DNA of 64,000 nucleotides from Maricurvus nonylphenolicus (GTDB lineage Bacteria > Pseudomonadota > Gammaproteobacteria > Pseudomonadales > Cellvibrionaceae), in NCBI RefSeq assembly GCF_042854845.1, contig NZ_AP031498.1, positions 4,836,001-4,900,000 of the forward strand. The letters run 5' to 3'. How positions within the stretch are numbered: position 1 is the first letter of the stretch; each line of letters opens with the position of its first letter. The notes below the pieces were generated by a model, which was not told the DNA's origin, ran no database searches, and worked only from the letters and a program-made list of their open reading frames with translations. Below are positions 34,573 to 42,668 of this stretch, one piece after another. Position numbers and translations under genes: made by a program.

Positions 34573-36075
34573 CTAGCAAAGCCGCATCCCCTCCTGCAGC
34601 CCCAAACATCGATCAACCGGGTAGCGCTCGCGAATATAATCAAAAGCTCCCGACTCCTGCAGTGTGATAAATTGACTGACCAGCTCGGGATCCAGGTGTT
34701 TACCCGACAGATCACGTATCTCATCCAACGCCGCCTGGATCTCCCAGGCATTTTTGTAACTGCGCACAGAGGTGAGTGCATCAAAGATATCCACAACCGC
34801 AATCAGACGCGCCGCAAGGGGAATATCCTCACCACCCAACCCATGGGGATAACCGCTGCCATCAAATTTTTCGTGATGATAAAGCGCTATATCTCGCGCG
34901 ATCTTAAAGAAAGGCTTGTCACCAAGTATCTCTGCCCCTTTAAGCGTGTGGGTTTGCATAATCTCCCATTCATCGGCGGTTAAACGCCCGGATTTATTAA
35001 GGATGTAATCGGGAATCGCAATCTTGCCAATATCGTGCATCATGCTGGAGTAGCCCATTTCGTAGGCCAAATCCGGCGCCACACCACAGGCCAGTGCCAG
35101 GTCTTCCATATAGTGGCGCACACGATTGATATGGAAGGCCGTATCCTGGTCCTTGTAATCACAAGCCAACGCCAATTTATAGATGGTGGTGATATTGGCT
35201 TCCTGCAGTTCTTCTGTGCGCTGACGCACCAGCTGCTCCAGGTTTTGATTAATACTGGTTAACTCAGTTTGTAAATACTGCTGCTCTTTAAACAGTAAGC
35301 GGTTGCGCAGGTGTACACGCAGGCGGGCTACAAACTCCTCGCTACAGAATGGCTTGCAGAGATAATCCGTAACACCGCGTTGCAGTAAACGCATAAGGGT
35401 TTCCTTTTCGCTAATGGCGGTGACCACAATAATCGGTATGTGATCTAACGCGGCATTAGAACGAATAAGGTGACAAAGCTCTTCGCCATTAATACGCGGC
35501 ATATGTAAATCGGAGACGATCAGGTCTATGCGATCACGCTCAAATAAAATCGTGTCCCAGGCCTCGGCGCCATCCCGACACTGAATCAGGCGGTAACCCA
35601 GAGGTTCAATCAACTCCTGGTAGAGCATCTGTTGTGACGGAGAATCTTCCGCAATCAGGATGGTAAAGCTGGATGTATCGTGACGCGAATCGAAGGGAAT
35701 AGTGCAGTGGTGAAACAGTGCCGACTTTATACGTTCCAAAATAAAATCGAGACTGCTGGTTTTGTTGATAAAGTCCGTAGCACCGGCGCTAAAAGCATCA
35801 TCGCTCAAGGCATCCGAAGTCTGGCTGGACAGCAATATCACGGGGACCAAGACGGTTCGGGCTGAACGCTTCAACTTTTCACACAGCTGGATACCTGTAC
35901 CATCCTCCAGCTCCAGTGAACACACAATCAGTTCTGGCAGCTCTTCTTGCAATGCCTGCAAACCGCTATTGAGGTTGTGAGAAACCCGTGTGTGAAAACC
36001 GATATATTCAAGCTGACTTTGATAAAGGCGGGCAATAGACTGACTGGGCTCGATGACTAAAATCCGTTTGCTCAT
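34573..36075 (-). CDS. Response regulator with two receiver domains and HD-GYP output
   Basis: The 500-residue protein has receiver 1 (about residues 1-120), receiver 2 (about 140-260), a coiled-coil linker and an HD-GYP domain (about 305-480). The HD-GYP part is complete (MMHDIGKIAIPD, YHHEKFDGSGYP), so cyclic di-GMP hydrolysis is expected. Receiver 2 keeps the phospho-acceptor (IVSDLHMP), while receiver 1 reads IVCSLELEDG, with serine 53 where the aspartate should be, and VIEP instead of the acidic pair. The frame extends upstream, but the ATG at 36075 has an AGGA Shine-Dalgarno. No kinase gene is adjacent. Confidence 0.92.
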   Translation of the reverse strand: MSKRILVIEPSQSIARLYQSQLEYIGFHTRVSHNLNSGLQALQEELPELIVCSLELEDGTGIQLCEKLKRSARTVLVPVILLSSQTSDALSDDAFSAGATDFINKTSSLDFILERIKSALFHHCTIPFDSRHDTSSFTILIAEDSPSQQMLYQELIEPLGYRLIQCRDGAEAWDTILFERDRIDLIVSDLHMPRINGEELCHLIRSNAALDHIPIIVVTAISEKETLMRLLQRGVTDYLCKPFCSEEFVARLRVHLRNRLLFKEQQYLQTELTSINQNLEQLVRQRTEELQEANITTIYKLALACDYKDQDTAFHINRVRHYMEDLALACGVAPDLAYEMGYSSMMHDIGKIAIPDYILNKSGRLTADEWEIMQTHTLKGAEILGDKPFFKIARDIALYHHEKFDGSGYPHGLGGEDIPLAARLIAVVDIFDALTSVRSYKNAWEIQAALDEIRDLSGKHLDPELVSQFITLQESGAFDYIRERYPVDRCLGLQEGMRLC

Positions 36076-36281
36076 ACCACATTCCTGTTGGGCATCTATC
36101 CAAAGAGTAAAGTGTTTTAAGTATAGAAGCCGATAACATGAAGAGAGCGGGTTATTCATACCAAAAAGGTATAAATTTTTTAGGTGGTCTTGGACTTATC
36201 GCTATATCAATTCAGGCGGGGAATAATCAGGATCCGTACACAGCTAACGCCATGTACGGACTTATAAACTGAAAGGGACGT

Positions 36282-36740
36282 CTACATCGCCTGCTCGGGT
36301 GAGACTGCGTCTTCTGCTGCAGGCACCTCTTCCTGTGCACTGGCGGCCTCTGCTTCAGCATCTACAGGAGCGGCAGGTTCCGGCTGGCTTTCTGCCTCTT
36401 TCTCTGGCTGTACTGGGGCCAGGCCTTTGTCGCGTGAGTCAACCGCATCATCAAGATCAAACCCGGCACCACGCCATGTTTTGGCTTCTGTCGCCGAGAA
36501 TTTCATCTCGCCCCACTCGACAGCCTCTTCTACATCGAAGTCACCGTCTTTCCAGGCGGTAGCGTCCTGGACATCGAAACCCGAGGCCTTCCATGTTTGC
36601 GCCTCTTCGGCAGCAAAACCTTGACCGCGCCATGAGCTGATTTCACTTTCCGACATACCCGACCAATCGTCCGGTATTGATGCACAACCCGTGATAGCCA
36701 ACAGGGCGGTTAAACAGGCGACAGAGATAAACTTCTTCAT
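36282..36740 (-). CDS. Lipoprotein with 13-residue tandem repeats
   Basis: The 152-residue protein has a lipoprotein signal (ITGC, Cys19). From about residue 24 to 100 it consists of six units of 13 residues with the pattern W-[RK]-x-x-x-F-x-x-x-[ED]-A-x-x (for example WKASGFDVQDATA and WRGAGFDLDDAVD), followed by an Ala/Glu/Pro-rich acidic tail. I do not know a functional assignment for this repeat. The ATG at 36740 has AAGGA 9 bases upstream. It is a single gene between the HD-GYP regulator and panC. Confidence 0.78.
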   Translation of the reverse strand: MKKFISVACLTALLAITGCASIPDDWSGMSESEISSWRGQGFAAEEAQTWKASGFDVQDATAWKDGDFDVEEAVEWGEMKFSATEAKTWRGAGFDLDDAVDSRDKGLAPVQPEKEAESQPEPAAPVDAEAEAASAQEEVPAAEDAVSPEQAM

Positions 36741-36870
36741 GATCAAATCCTTTTCAACTAACTATTGTGATCAATACGTTAGGTGACAATGAACACGAAT
36801 GCAACAAAGCCAAAGGCTCATGAACAAAAATTCATGAACCCTAATTGAGGAACAGACCTTCGCTGGGATA

Positions 36871-37722
36871 TTAGTCCAGGGACAGAGAAATATTGTCGAT
36901 CAAACGCGCACCGCCGGTATACATGGCACCGAGAATGGTGATTTGCTTGTCATCAACCGCCGCCATTTCCAGGGTTTTGCTATCGCAAATAGAGAAGTAG
37001 TCGATACGGAAACCGGTATCTTCGATTTGTTTAATTGCCTCTTCGCGCACCGCATCAAAATCTTTGCGCCCCTGCTCGATTTGTTCCTTGGCCCAGTTCA
37101 GTGCCTGGTTTAAACAAATCACTTTTGGACGCTCTTCCTCGGTGAGATAACCGTTGCGCGAACTCATGGCCAGGCCATCGGCTTCACGGGCGATATCACC
37201 GGCGGTAATCTGTACCGGCATACACAGGTCTTCAGCCATGCGACGAATCACCGCCAACTGCTGATAATCCTTAATGCCGAATACCGCTTCATCGGGCTGG
37301 ACGATATTAAACAGTTTGGACACGACCGTGGTTACACCTTCAAAGTGACCCGGGCGGCTGGCACCACACAACACATCAGTCATGGTCGGGCAGATAACCC
37401 GGGTTTGGGTATCCATGCCGTTGGGATACATCTCCACATCGTCCGGGTGGAATAAAAAATCGCAGTTAGCGTCACGCAATTTTTGACAGTCGTTTTCGAA
37501 GGTACGTGGGTATTTATCCCAGTCTTCGTTCAGACCAAATTGCAGACCGTTAACAAAAATAGAACACACCACAATGTCGTTGGTTTCCCGTGCGCGATCA
37601 ATCAGGGAGATATGCCCCTGGTGCAAGTTGCCCATGGTGGGCACAAAACCAATACGTTTACCGGCCATGCGTTCTTTTTTCAGGGCGTCGCGGAGGGAGG
37701 CAATGTGGTGGAAAATCTGCAT
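36871..37722 (-). CDS. panC: Pantothenate synthetase
   Basis: The 283-residue enzyme joins pantoate and beta-alanine with ATP, a step towards coenzyme A. It has the nucleotide-binding PTMGNLHQGHISLI (with HQGH in place of the common HLGH/HEGH), the FGIKDYQQL segment and the MSSRNGYL motif. I use the ATG at 37722, directly before the conserved start; the frame continues 21 codons into a palindromic repeat that is not coding. panB is not adjacent. The gene shares its strand with dnaB but is separated by a palindrome doublet. Confidence 0.95.
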   Translation of the reverse strand: MQIFHHIASLRDALKKERMAGKRIGFVPTMGNLHQGHISLIDRARETNDIVVCSIFVNGLQFGLNEDWDKYPRTFENDCQKLRDANCDFLFHPDDVEMYPNGMDTQTRVICPTMTDVLCGASRPGHFEGVTTVVSKLFNIVQPDEAVFGIKDYQQLAVIRRMAEDLCMPVQITAGDIAREADGLAMSSRNGYLTEEERPKVICLNQALNWAKEQIEQGRKDFDAVREEAIKQIEDTGFRIDYFSICDSKTLEMAAVDDKQITILGAMYTGGARLIDNISLSLD

Positions 37723-37742
37723 ATCTTTTTGTCTCTGGATAT

Positions 37743-37818
37743 GGGGTCTGACCCGCAGGGTCAGACCCCGGTCATGTTCTAGCAAGTACTTGGGGTCTGC
37801 CCCTGCGGGTCAGACCCC
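37743..37818. repeat. REPIN-like doublet of the GGGGTCTGACCC palindrome, panC-dnaB gap
   Basis: Two 27-bp palindromes, at 37743-37769 (centre GCA, perfect arms) and 37792-37818 (centre TGC, one mismatch in the left arm), face each other across a 22-base spacer. The centres are reverse complements, so the pair is inverted, as in REPINs. Confidence 0.85.
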
Positions 37819-37836
37819 ATCCATATTTATGCGTAA

Positions 37837-39330
37837 TTAGTAATCTGCGTCTTGATAGTAATCAGGTGCCAGGTTTTCAAAGCGAGTGTACTTACCCACA
37901 AACGCCGCACGGCTGGTACCAACTTCACCGTTACGCTGCTTACCGACAATCAGTTCGGCCACACCTTTGTCGGGGCTGTCTTCGTTGTAGTATTCGTCAC
38001 GGTAAATAAACAGGATCACGTCGGCGTCCTGCTCGATCGCTCCGGATTCCCGCAGGTCGGAGTTCATCGGGCGCTTGTTGGGGCGCTGCTCTACACCACG
38101 GTTTAACTGCGACAAAGCAATCACCGGGCATTCGTATTCTTTGGCCAGGGCTTTTAAGGATCGGGAAATTTCGGAGATCTCCTGGGTTCGACCTTCACTC
38201 TTACCGGCCACCGTCATCAGCTGCAGGTAATCGAGCATAATTAGCGACGGGTTGCTGTTGGACTCGATATCTTCCTGGCTCATTTGCGGGTTCTTTTCCT
38301 GCACCTTCATTTGGTGACCACGTACCACTCGTTTGGTACGGGCACGCACTTCCTGAGGCGTCAGGCCCGGCGTATCGTCAATAAACAGTGGTTTGTCTTT
38401 CATCTTGGCCACGGCTGCCGAAAGCTTGGGCCAATCTTCTTCGGTCAGTGAGCCGTCCCGCAATTTGCCGGCATCAATGCGGCCGATGGAGGACAGCATC
38501 CGCATCACCAGGGAGTCAGCCGGCATCTCCATACTGAACACCAATGCGGGCCTGTCGGAGGTCATAATCGCCGCTTCAATAAAATTCAGGGCCAGTGCGG
38601 TTTTACCCATGGAAGGACGCGCGGCCAAAACAATCATTTCGCCGGGCTGCCAGCCGGAGGTGCGCTGATCGAGTTCTTCCAGGCCTGTGGATAAACCGGT
38701 GATATTACCGTCGGAGCGGAAACGCTGATCGATCTTTTCGACCGAGACTTTCAGCAGTTCGTTAACGCCCAGGAAGCCGCCTTCTTTCGGGCGATCTTCG
38801 GCAATCTCTGCCACCCGACGCTCGGCCATTTGCAGCAGGTCATCGGAATCCAGACCCGCCGGGCTAAAACTGGAACGACTAATCTCGCCCGCCGCCGCAA
38901 TCAGCGAGCGCAGGGTTGCCCGCTCGCGAATAATCCGGGCGTAGGCCACTACGTTGGCAGAACTTGGGGTGTTGTCGTGCAGCTCAGTCAGGTAGGCCAG
39001 ACCACCGACCTGTTCCAGCTCACCGTGACGTTCCAGCTCTTCGGCCAGGGTGATCACATCCACCGGCGCGCCGGCATCCACCAGCTTGCCAATCAGCTCG
39101 AAGATACGGCCGTGGCTCTCGCGGTAGAAGTCACTCAGGCCCACGGCCTCAGCCACCGCATCAAAGCGCCCGTTATCGAGCATCAGTCCGCCCAGAACGG
39201 CCTGCTCCGCCTCGATAGAGTGCGGCATGGCGGCATCTTCAGCGCTGGCCTCGGGCTCGTCGTGACCTACCATATCGGGCTGGTCGTAGTGCGCGTCATA
39301 GCCAGGGTCGTATGAATGGGCGTCGGACAT
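37837..39330 (-). CDS. dnaB: Replicative DNA helicase
   Basis: The 497-residue hexameric helicase has an N-terminal domain (HSIEAEQAVLGGLML), the Walker A ARPSMGKTALAL, Walker B LIMLDYLQLM and the late SQLNRGVEQRPNKRP. An acidic, Tyr/Asp-rich extension of about 35 residues precedes the usual start. Alternative ATGs exist at residues 20 and 35, so the extension could be partly untranslated. It is in the conserved order rpsF-rpsR-DUF2232-rplI-dnaB. Confidence 0.96.
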   Translation of the reverse strand: MSDAHSYDPGYDAHYDQPDMVGHDEPEASAEDAAMPHSIEAEQAVLGGLMLDNGRFDAVAEAVGLSDFYRESHGRIFELIGKLVDAGAPVDVITLAEELERHGELEQVGGLAYLTELHDNTPSSANVVAYARIIRERATLRSLIAAAGEISRSSFSPAGLDSDDLLQMAERRVAEIAEDRPKEGGFLGVNELLKVSVEKIDQRFRSDGNITGLSTGLEELDQRTSGWQPGEMIVLAARPSMGKTALALNFIEAAIMTSDRPALVFSMEMPADSLVMRMLSSIGRIDAGKLRDGSLTEEDWPKLSAAVAKMKDKPLFIDDTPGLTPQEVRARTKRVVRGHQMKVQEKNPQMSQEDIESNSNPSLIMLDYLQLMTVAGKSEGRTQEISEISRSLKALAKEYECPVIALSQLNRGVEQRPNKRPMNSDLRESGAIEQDADVILFIYRDEYYNEDSPDKGVAELIVGKQRNGEVGTSRAAFVGKYTRFENLAPDYYQDADY

Positions 39331-39460
39331 CCGGATGTTCTCGATAGTCTTGATAAGGAAAAGGGGATCTAGTTTGCAGGCTTATGGGCTTGGCTGCAAG
39401 GTTCGATGAACCTCCAGTAACTAGAGCCTCACGGAATCTCGCAAAATCTTCATTGATGCT

Positions 39461-39480
39461 ATTCCCGCAAAAGCGGGAAT
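39461..39480. repeat. 20-bp palindrome ATTCCC-N8-GGGAAT, copy 1
   Basis: The layout (ATTCCC, eight bases GCAAAAGC, GGGAAT) matches the pattern of the dRS3-type repeat described in Neisseria, and similar short hairpins are scattered through many proteobacterial genomes. Two more copies lie at 39547 and 49159. Confidence 0.75.
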
Positions 39481-39546
39481 CCACGAATTACGCGATATTT
39501 ACCACCATGGATACCCACTACACTCGCGTTGCTCGCGGGGCAGGCC

Positions 39547-39566
39547 CTTCCCGCTTTCGCGGGAAT
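39547..39566. repeat. 20-bp palindrome CTTCCC-N8-GGGAAT, copy 2
   Basis: This is a near-identical hairpin to the one at 39461 (first base C instead of A, inner bases GCTTTCGC), 66 bases away in the same intergenic gap. Confidence 0.7.
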
Positions 39567-39707
39567 GGCGGGTGCTTTAAAAGCAAGCTCGGTACATACT
39601 CGCTCGTAACCCCAAAACCAACAAAGGCGCTGCCAGCACGAGTCTCCTCGCCCCAACAACGCCTCTGGGTAAGCCGCCAGCAACTAGCGACTTAATCTAT
39701 CACTTGC

Positions 39708-40154
39708 TTATTCAGCAACGATAGACAGCTTAACAGCCTGAATAACTTCAGAGTGCAGCTGAATGTCGATCTCGAACTCACCAACTTCGCGCAGCGCACC
39801 TTCAGGCAGCTTCACTTCAGATTTGGCAACTTCAACGCCGGCAGCAGTAATTGCTTCAGCGATGTCACGAGTACCGATAGAACCGAACAGCTTACCTTCG
39901 TCGCCAGCGTTGGCTTCGATGGTAACAGCCAGCTCAGCAACTTTCTCAGCACGGGCTTCTGCAGCAGCTTTCTTCTCGGCAGCGGCAGCTTCCAGCTCAG
40001 CGCGACGCGCTTCGAAGTCAGCGATGTTAGCTTGAGTTGCAGGGATAGCTTTGCCCTGAGGGATCAGGAAGTTGCGACCGAAACCGGCTTTAACAGCAAC
40101 CTGGTCACCAACATTACCCAGCTTACCTACTTTTTCGAGCAGAATAACGTTCAT
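39708..40154 (-). CDS. rplI: 50S ribosomal protein L9
   Basis: The 148-residue protein begins with the conserved MNVILLEKVGKLGNVGDQV and has the long connecting helix (rich in Ala/Glu, EARRAELEAAAAEKKAAAE) and the C-terminal rRNA-binding domain. The frame extends 33 codons upstream, but the ATG at 40154 is the family start. It is the last gene of the rpsF operon. Confidence 0.98.
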   Translation of the reverse strand: MNVILLEKVGKLGNVGDQVAVKAGFGRNFLIPQGKAIPATQANIADFEARRAELEAAAAEKKAAAEARAEKVAELAVTIEANAGDEGKLFGSIGTRDIAEAITAAGVEVAKSEVKLPEGALREVGEFEIDIQLHSEVIQAVKLSIVAE

Positions 40155-40213
40155 TTCGTTAATCCTCTTTCTATGTAGTCTGTGCGATCTTGCGAAAACC
40201 CAGCTTGTAAAAA

Positions 40214-41071
40214 CTAAGGCTTTTCCCGCAAGCGACCGCGAAAATTTAACCACGTATCTAAAAAGGCGATGACTGTTAGCACCATCATTACGATGGGGTT
40301 AAACAACACCAACGCCATGTAAAACAACACCAACCATTGCACGCCCAATCTTCTGGCAGCCACTACTCGATGCACAATCGCTACACCAGCCAACAACAGC
40401 GGCAACATAAACAAGCTGCCCCAGAGTTGGTAATCACCACCCACTGACATGCAGTAAGCCGTGGTCACCAGGCTGGTAATTGCCGCTGCGGGTTTTAACC
40501 GCAGTTGGTGAAACTCTGTCTGAAACCCACCAGGGTTATACAACAGGGCTTGCCACCAACGCGCTAACAGCAAGCTAAACAAGCTGTTAATGGCAATTAC
40601 GTATGCGATCAAGCCCACCACAAAGACCTCAGTCGGTACTTCGATGGCCGCACCTTCCGGTGCCTGGGCTTGCATCTGCTCCAGCATTTCTCCCAACGAT
40701 GTCGTCAGGGCCTGTACTGGATCGGGTACAAAGGATGCCAACAACAAGGCACCCAAGGTACTTAGTGCTACCAACCCCACCAATAATTGGGGCCAGGAAG
40801 CGCTGCTTCGCAGCAGCAGGGCAACCGCATAGGTTGCTACCAGGCCAAGGATTGTTACCACGGGCATTAAAGGGCCCATATCGCTGACGAAAAACGCCAG
40901 TACTGCCGGTAACAACGCCCACAAAAGGATCATCGATCCATCTGTTGTGCCACGTCGCAATGTCACCAAGGCGACGGTGGCCGGGCTAATCAGTGGAAAC
41001 CAGCTCCCGATCAGAGCAACCACTGCGGCCTGTGTGCGGCCACGCATAATAAAATCAGCGAGTGCGCGCAC
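40214..41071 (-). CDS. DUF2232 (YybS-like) membrane protein
   Basis: The 285-residue protein has about eight hydrophobic segments and is of the DUF2232/YybS type. Its place between rpsR and rplI is where I expect this gene in Pseudomonas-like genomes. The start is GTG, 9 bases after the rpsR stop, so it is co-translated with the ribosomal genes. The function is not established; the location hints at a link to ribosome or envelope homeostasis, but that is inference. Confidence 0.85.
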   Translation of the reverse strand: MRALADFIMRGRTQAAVVALIGSWFPLISPATVALVTLRRGTTDGSMILLWALLPAVLAFFVSDMGPLMPVVTILGLVATYAVALLLRSSASWPQLLVGLVALSTLGALLLASFVPDPVQALTTSLGEMLEQMQAQAPEGAAIEVPTEVFVVGLIAYVIAINSLFSLLLARWWQALLYNPGGFQTEFHQLRLKPAAAITSLVTTAYCMSVGGDYQLWGSLFMLPLLLAGVAIVHRVVAARRLGVQWLVLFYMALVLFNPIVMMVLTVIAFLDTWLNFRGRLREKP

Positions 41072-41080
41072 GTGTTTGTC

Positions 41081-41308
41081 TTACTCGTGTGAATCCGTGT
41101 ATGGCAGCAGAGCCAGGTAACGGGCGCGCTTAACAGCGGTAGCCAGTTGACGCTGGTACTTAGCTTTAGTGCCGGTAATACGGCTTGGTACGATCTTGCC
41201 AGTATCAGAAACGTACGCTTTCAGGGTATCCAGATCTTTATAATCGATCTGCTTGGTACCTTCAGCGGTGAAACGGCAGAACTTACGACGACGGAAAAAA
41301 CGTGCCAT
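41081..41308 (-). CDS. rpsR: 30S ribosomal protein S18
   Basis: The 75-residue basic protein begins MARFFRRRKFCRF and continues with DYKDLDTLKAYVSDTGKI and ITGTKAKYQRQLATAVKRAR, which is unmistakable S18. It lies 11 bases downstream of rpsF; the S18 partner S6 is its operon mate, as usual. Confidence 0.98.
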   Translation of the reverse strand: MARFFRRRKFCRFTAEGTKQIDYKDLDTLKAYVSDTGKIVPSRITGTKAKYQRQLATAVKRARYLALLPYTDSHE

Positions 41309-41319
41309 GTGCTAACTCC

Positions 41320-41760
41320 TTACTCTTCGCCAGCTTCTTCAGCGGCGTCAGCAGCTGGAGCTTCTTTAGCTTCTTCGGCCTGCTTTTCAGCAGGGGCTTC
41401 ACGACGCTCAGGGCGGTTAGCCTTGCGCTCACGGCTTTCTTTTTCCGCTTTCATGATTGGAGACTCTTCAGTAACAGCCTCGTCAGTGCGGATAACCATG
41501 TTACGCAGAACAGCATCGTTGTAACGGAAGTTAGTGGTCAGCTCTTCCATCGCAGCTTCAGTCGCTTCTACGTTCATCAGAACATAGTGAGCTTTGTGAA
41601 TCTTGTTGATGGAGTAAGCCAGTTGGCGGCGGCCCCAGTCTTCCAAGCGGTGAACCTGACCACCATCGTTATTGATGGCAGAGGTGTAACGCTCGATCAT
41701 TCCAGGTACTTGCTCGCTCTGGTCCGGGTGAACCAGGAATACAATTTCGTAATGACGCAT
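41320..41760 (-). CDS. rpsF: 30S ribosomal protein S6
   Basis: The 146-residue protein begins MRHYEIVFLVHPDQSEQVPGM and has the AYSINKIHKAHYVLMN strand of S6. It ends with an acidic, alanine-rich tail (AEEAKEAPAADAAEEAGEE), longer than the short glutamate tail of E. coli S6. TAAGGAG lies 6 bases before the ATG. It is the first gene of the operon, behind a strong promoter at 41901-41929. Confidence 0.97.
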   Translation of the reverse strand: MRHYEIVFLVHPDQSEQVPGMIERYTSAINNDGGQVHRLEDWGRRQLAYSINKIHKAHYVLMNVEATEAAMEELTTNFRYNDAVLRNMVIRTDEAVTEESPIMKAEKESRERKANRPERREAPAEKQAEEAKEAPAADAAEEAGEE

Positions 41761-41763
41761 TAA

Positions 41764-41792
41764 TAGCTCCTTACGGGTTAAGCCTCCCGCTC
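41764..41792 (-). promoter_or_regulatory. Candidate S6:S18-binding leader of rpsF
   Basis: Read on the minus strand, a short helix CGGG/CCCG followed by CCGTAAGGAG sits just ahead of the rpsF start, within a leader of about 130 bases. In many bacteria S6:S18 binds such a CCG-containing structure to repress its own operon. I infer the function from position and the CCG motif; the fold is not computed. Confidence 0.35.
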
Positions 41793-41900
41793 AGCCCCTA
41801 CATGAGGGTGCTGCCAGTGAGGCAAGGAGGACCCAATCCTGCCTAATCCCTGTTTGTAAAAATAGGAATAAGGCGAAATCAGGCCAATTTCGGGCCGCGT

Positions 41901-41929
41901 ATTTTATGTACAAGCACCTGATAATGCAA
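41901..41929 (-). promoter_or_regulatory. Sigma-70 promoter of the rpsF operon
   Basis: On the minus strand TTGCAT and TAAAAT are separated by exactly 17 bases and followed by a GC-rich start region (ACGCGGCC), which fits a growth-rate-controlled ribosomal promoter. The transcript would start about 135 bases before the rpsF ATG. Confidence 0.7.
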
Positions 41930-41954
41930 GGGTTAACCTATGCTCTCCTCACTT

Positions 41955-42048
41955 GGGGTCTGACCCGCAGGGTCAGACCCCAGCCCCAACCAAGAATTAA
42001 CCTTCTATGAACTGGCACGAAGGGGTCTGACCCTACGGGTCATACCCC
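41955..42048. repeat. REPIN-like doublet of the GGGGTCTGACCC palindrome, rpsF-yaiI gap
   Basis: The copies at 41955-41981 (centre GCA, perfect) and 42022-42048 (centre TAC, one mismatch) face each other across 40 bases. The element sits between divergent rpsF and the yaiI-like gene, and its right copy abuts a TATAAT at 42061 that probably serves the latter. Confidence 0.85.
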
Positions 42049-42060
42049 GGCCTGATGCTA

Positions 42061-42066
42061 TATAAT
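42061..42066 (+). promoter_or_regulatory. Likely -10 element of the yaiI-like gene
   Basis: TATAAT preceded by TGCTA lies 62 bases before the ATG at 42128. No good -35 is visible; the expected position falls inside the adjacent palindrome. Confidence 0.4.
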
Positions 42067-42127
42067 CCCCCTTCCTGCTCTGGCAGGCATGACATATACA
42101 CCACCTAGCAGTAGGAATAACCACACC

Positions 42128-42580
42128 ATGAAAATCTGGGTCGACGCCGATGCCACCCCCAAGCCTGTCAAGGACATCCTCTTTCGCGCCGCCCAGCGCA
42201 CCAAAGTGGAAACCCTGCTGGTGGCCAACCAGCCCCTGAGCACACCCAACTCGCCTTATATAAGAAGCATCCAAGTCTCTTCCGGCTTTGATGTAGCCGA
42301 TAACTTCATCGTCCAGGAAGCCAACGAAGGCGATATCGTCATCACCGCCGACATCCCGCTGGCCGCCGAAGTGGTAGAAAAGGGCGCCCACGCCATCAAC
42401 CCACGCGGCGAGCGCTACACGCCGGAGAATATTCGCCAGCGCCTCAATATGCGTGATTTTATGGACACCCTGCGGGCCAGCGGCACCCATACCGGTGGGC
42501 CGGCGGCTTATTCACAACAGGATAAGCAGGCGTTTGCTAATACATTAGACAGACTATTAGCCAGACGTCCTAAGCAATAA
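42128..42580 (+). CDS. yaiI: DUF188/YaiI family protein
   Basis: The 150-residue protein starts MKIWVDADATPKPVKDILFRAA and has TADIPLAAEVVEKGA and NPRGERYTPENI, the conserved blocks of the UPF0178/DUF188 family, which adopts a PIN-like fold with clustered aspartates. A nuclease activity has been suggested from the fold but I know of no firm function. The longer frame upstream lacks family similarity, so I use the ATG at 42128 (AGGA about 10 bases ahead). Confidence 0.92.
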   Translation: MKIWVDADATPKPVKDILFRAAQRTKVETLLVANQPLSTPNSPYIRSIQVSSGFDVADNFIVQEANEGDIVITADIPLAAEVVEKGAHAINPRGERYTPENIRQRLNMRDFMDTLRASGTHTGGPAAYSQQDKQAFANTLDRLLARRPKQ

Positions 42581-42668
42581 CTCCTAGTAGTTATTGCCTT
42601 TACCCACGAGTTTTGGGTAATCTTGTTGGCAGGATATTCAACATACACAATACAAGGAACTGTATCTT

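Larger units (their letters stand above)
39331..39707. other. Intergenic region rplI-dnaB with hairpin repeats
   Basis: No gene is supported in these 377 bases. An open frame on the plus strand exists but is built from the repeats and has no family features. The region contains two 20-bp palindromes listed separately. Confidence 0.7.

Noticed and set aside
37723..37785. N-terminal extension of panC
   Set aside because: It would translate the 27-bp palindrome; the family start is the ATG at 37722.
39384..39695. 103-codon plus-strand open frame in the rplI-dnaB gap
   Set aside because: It is composed of the palindromic repeats and their flanks, has no Shine-Dalgarno or recognisable domain, and reads like translated repeat DNA.
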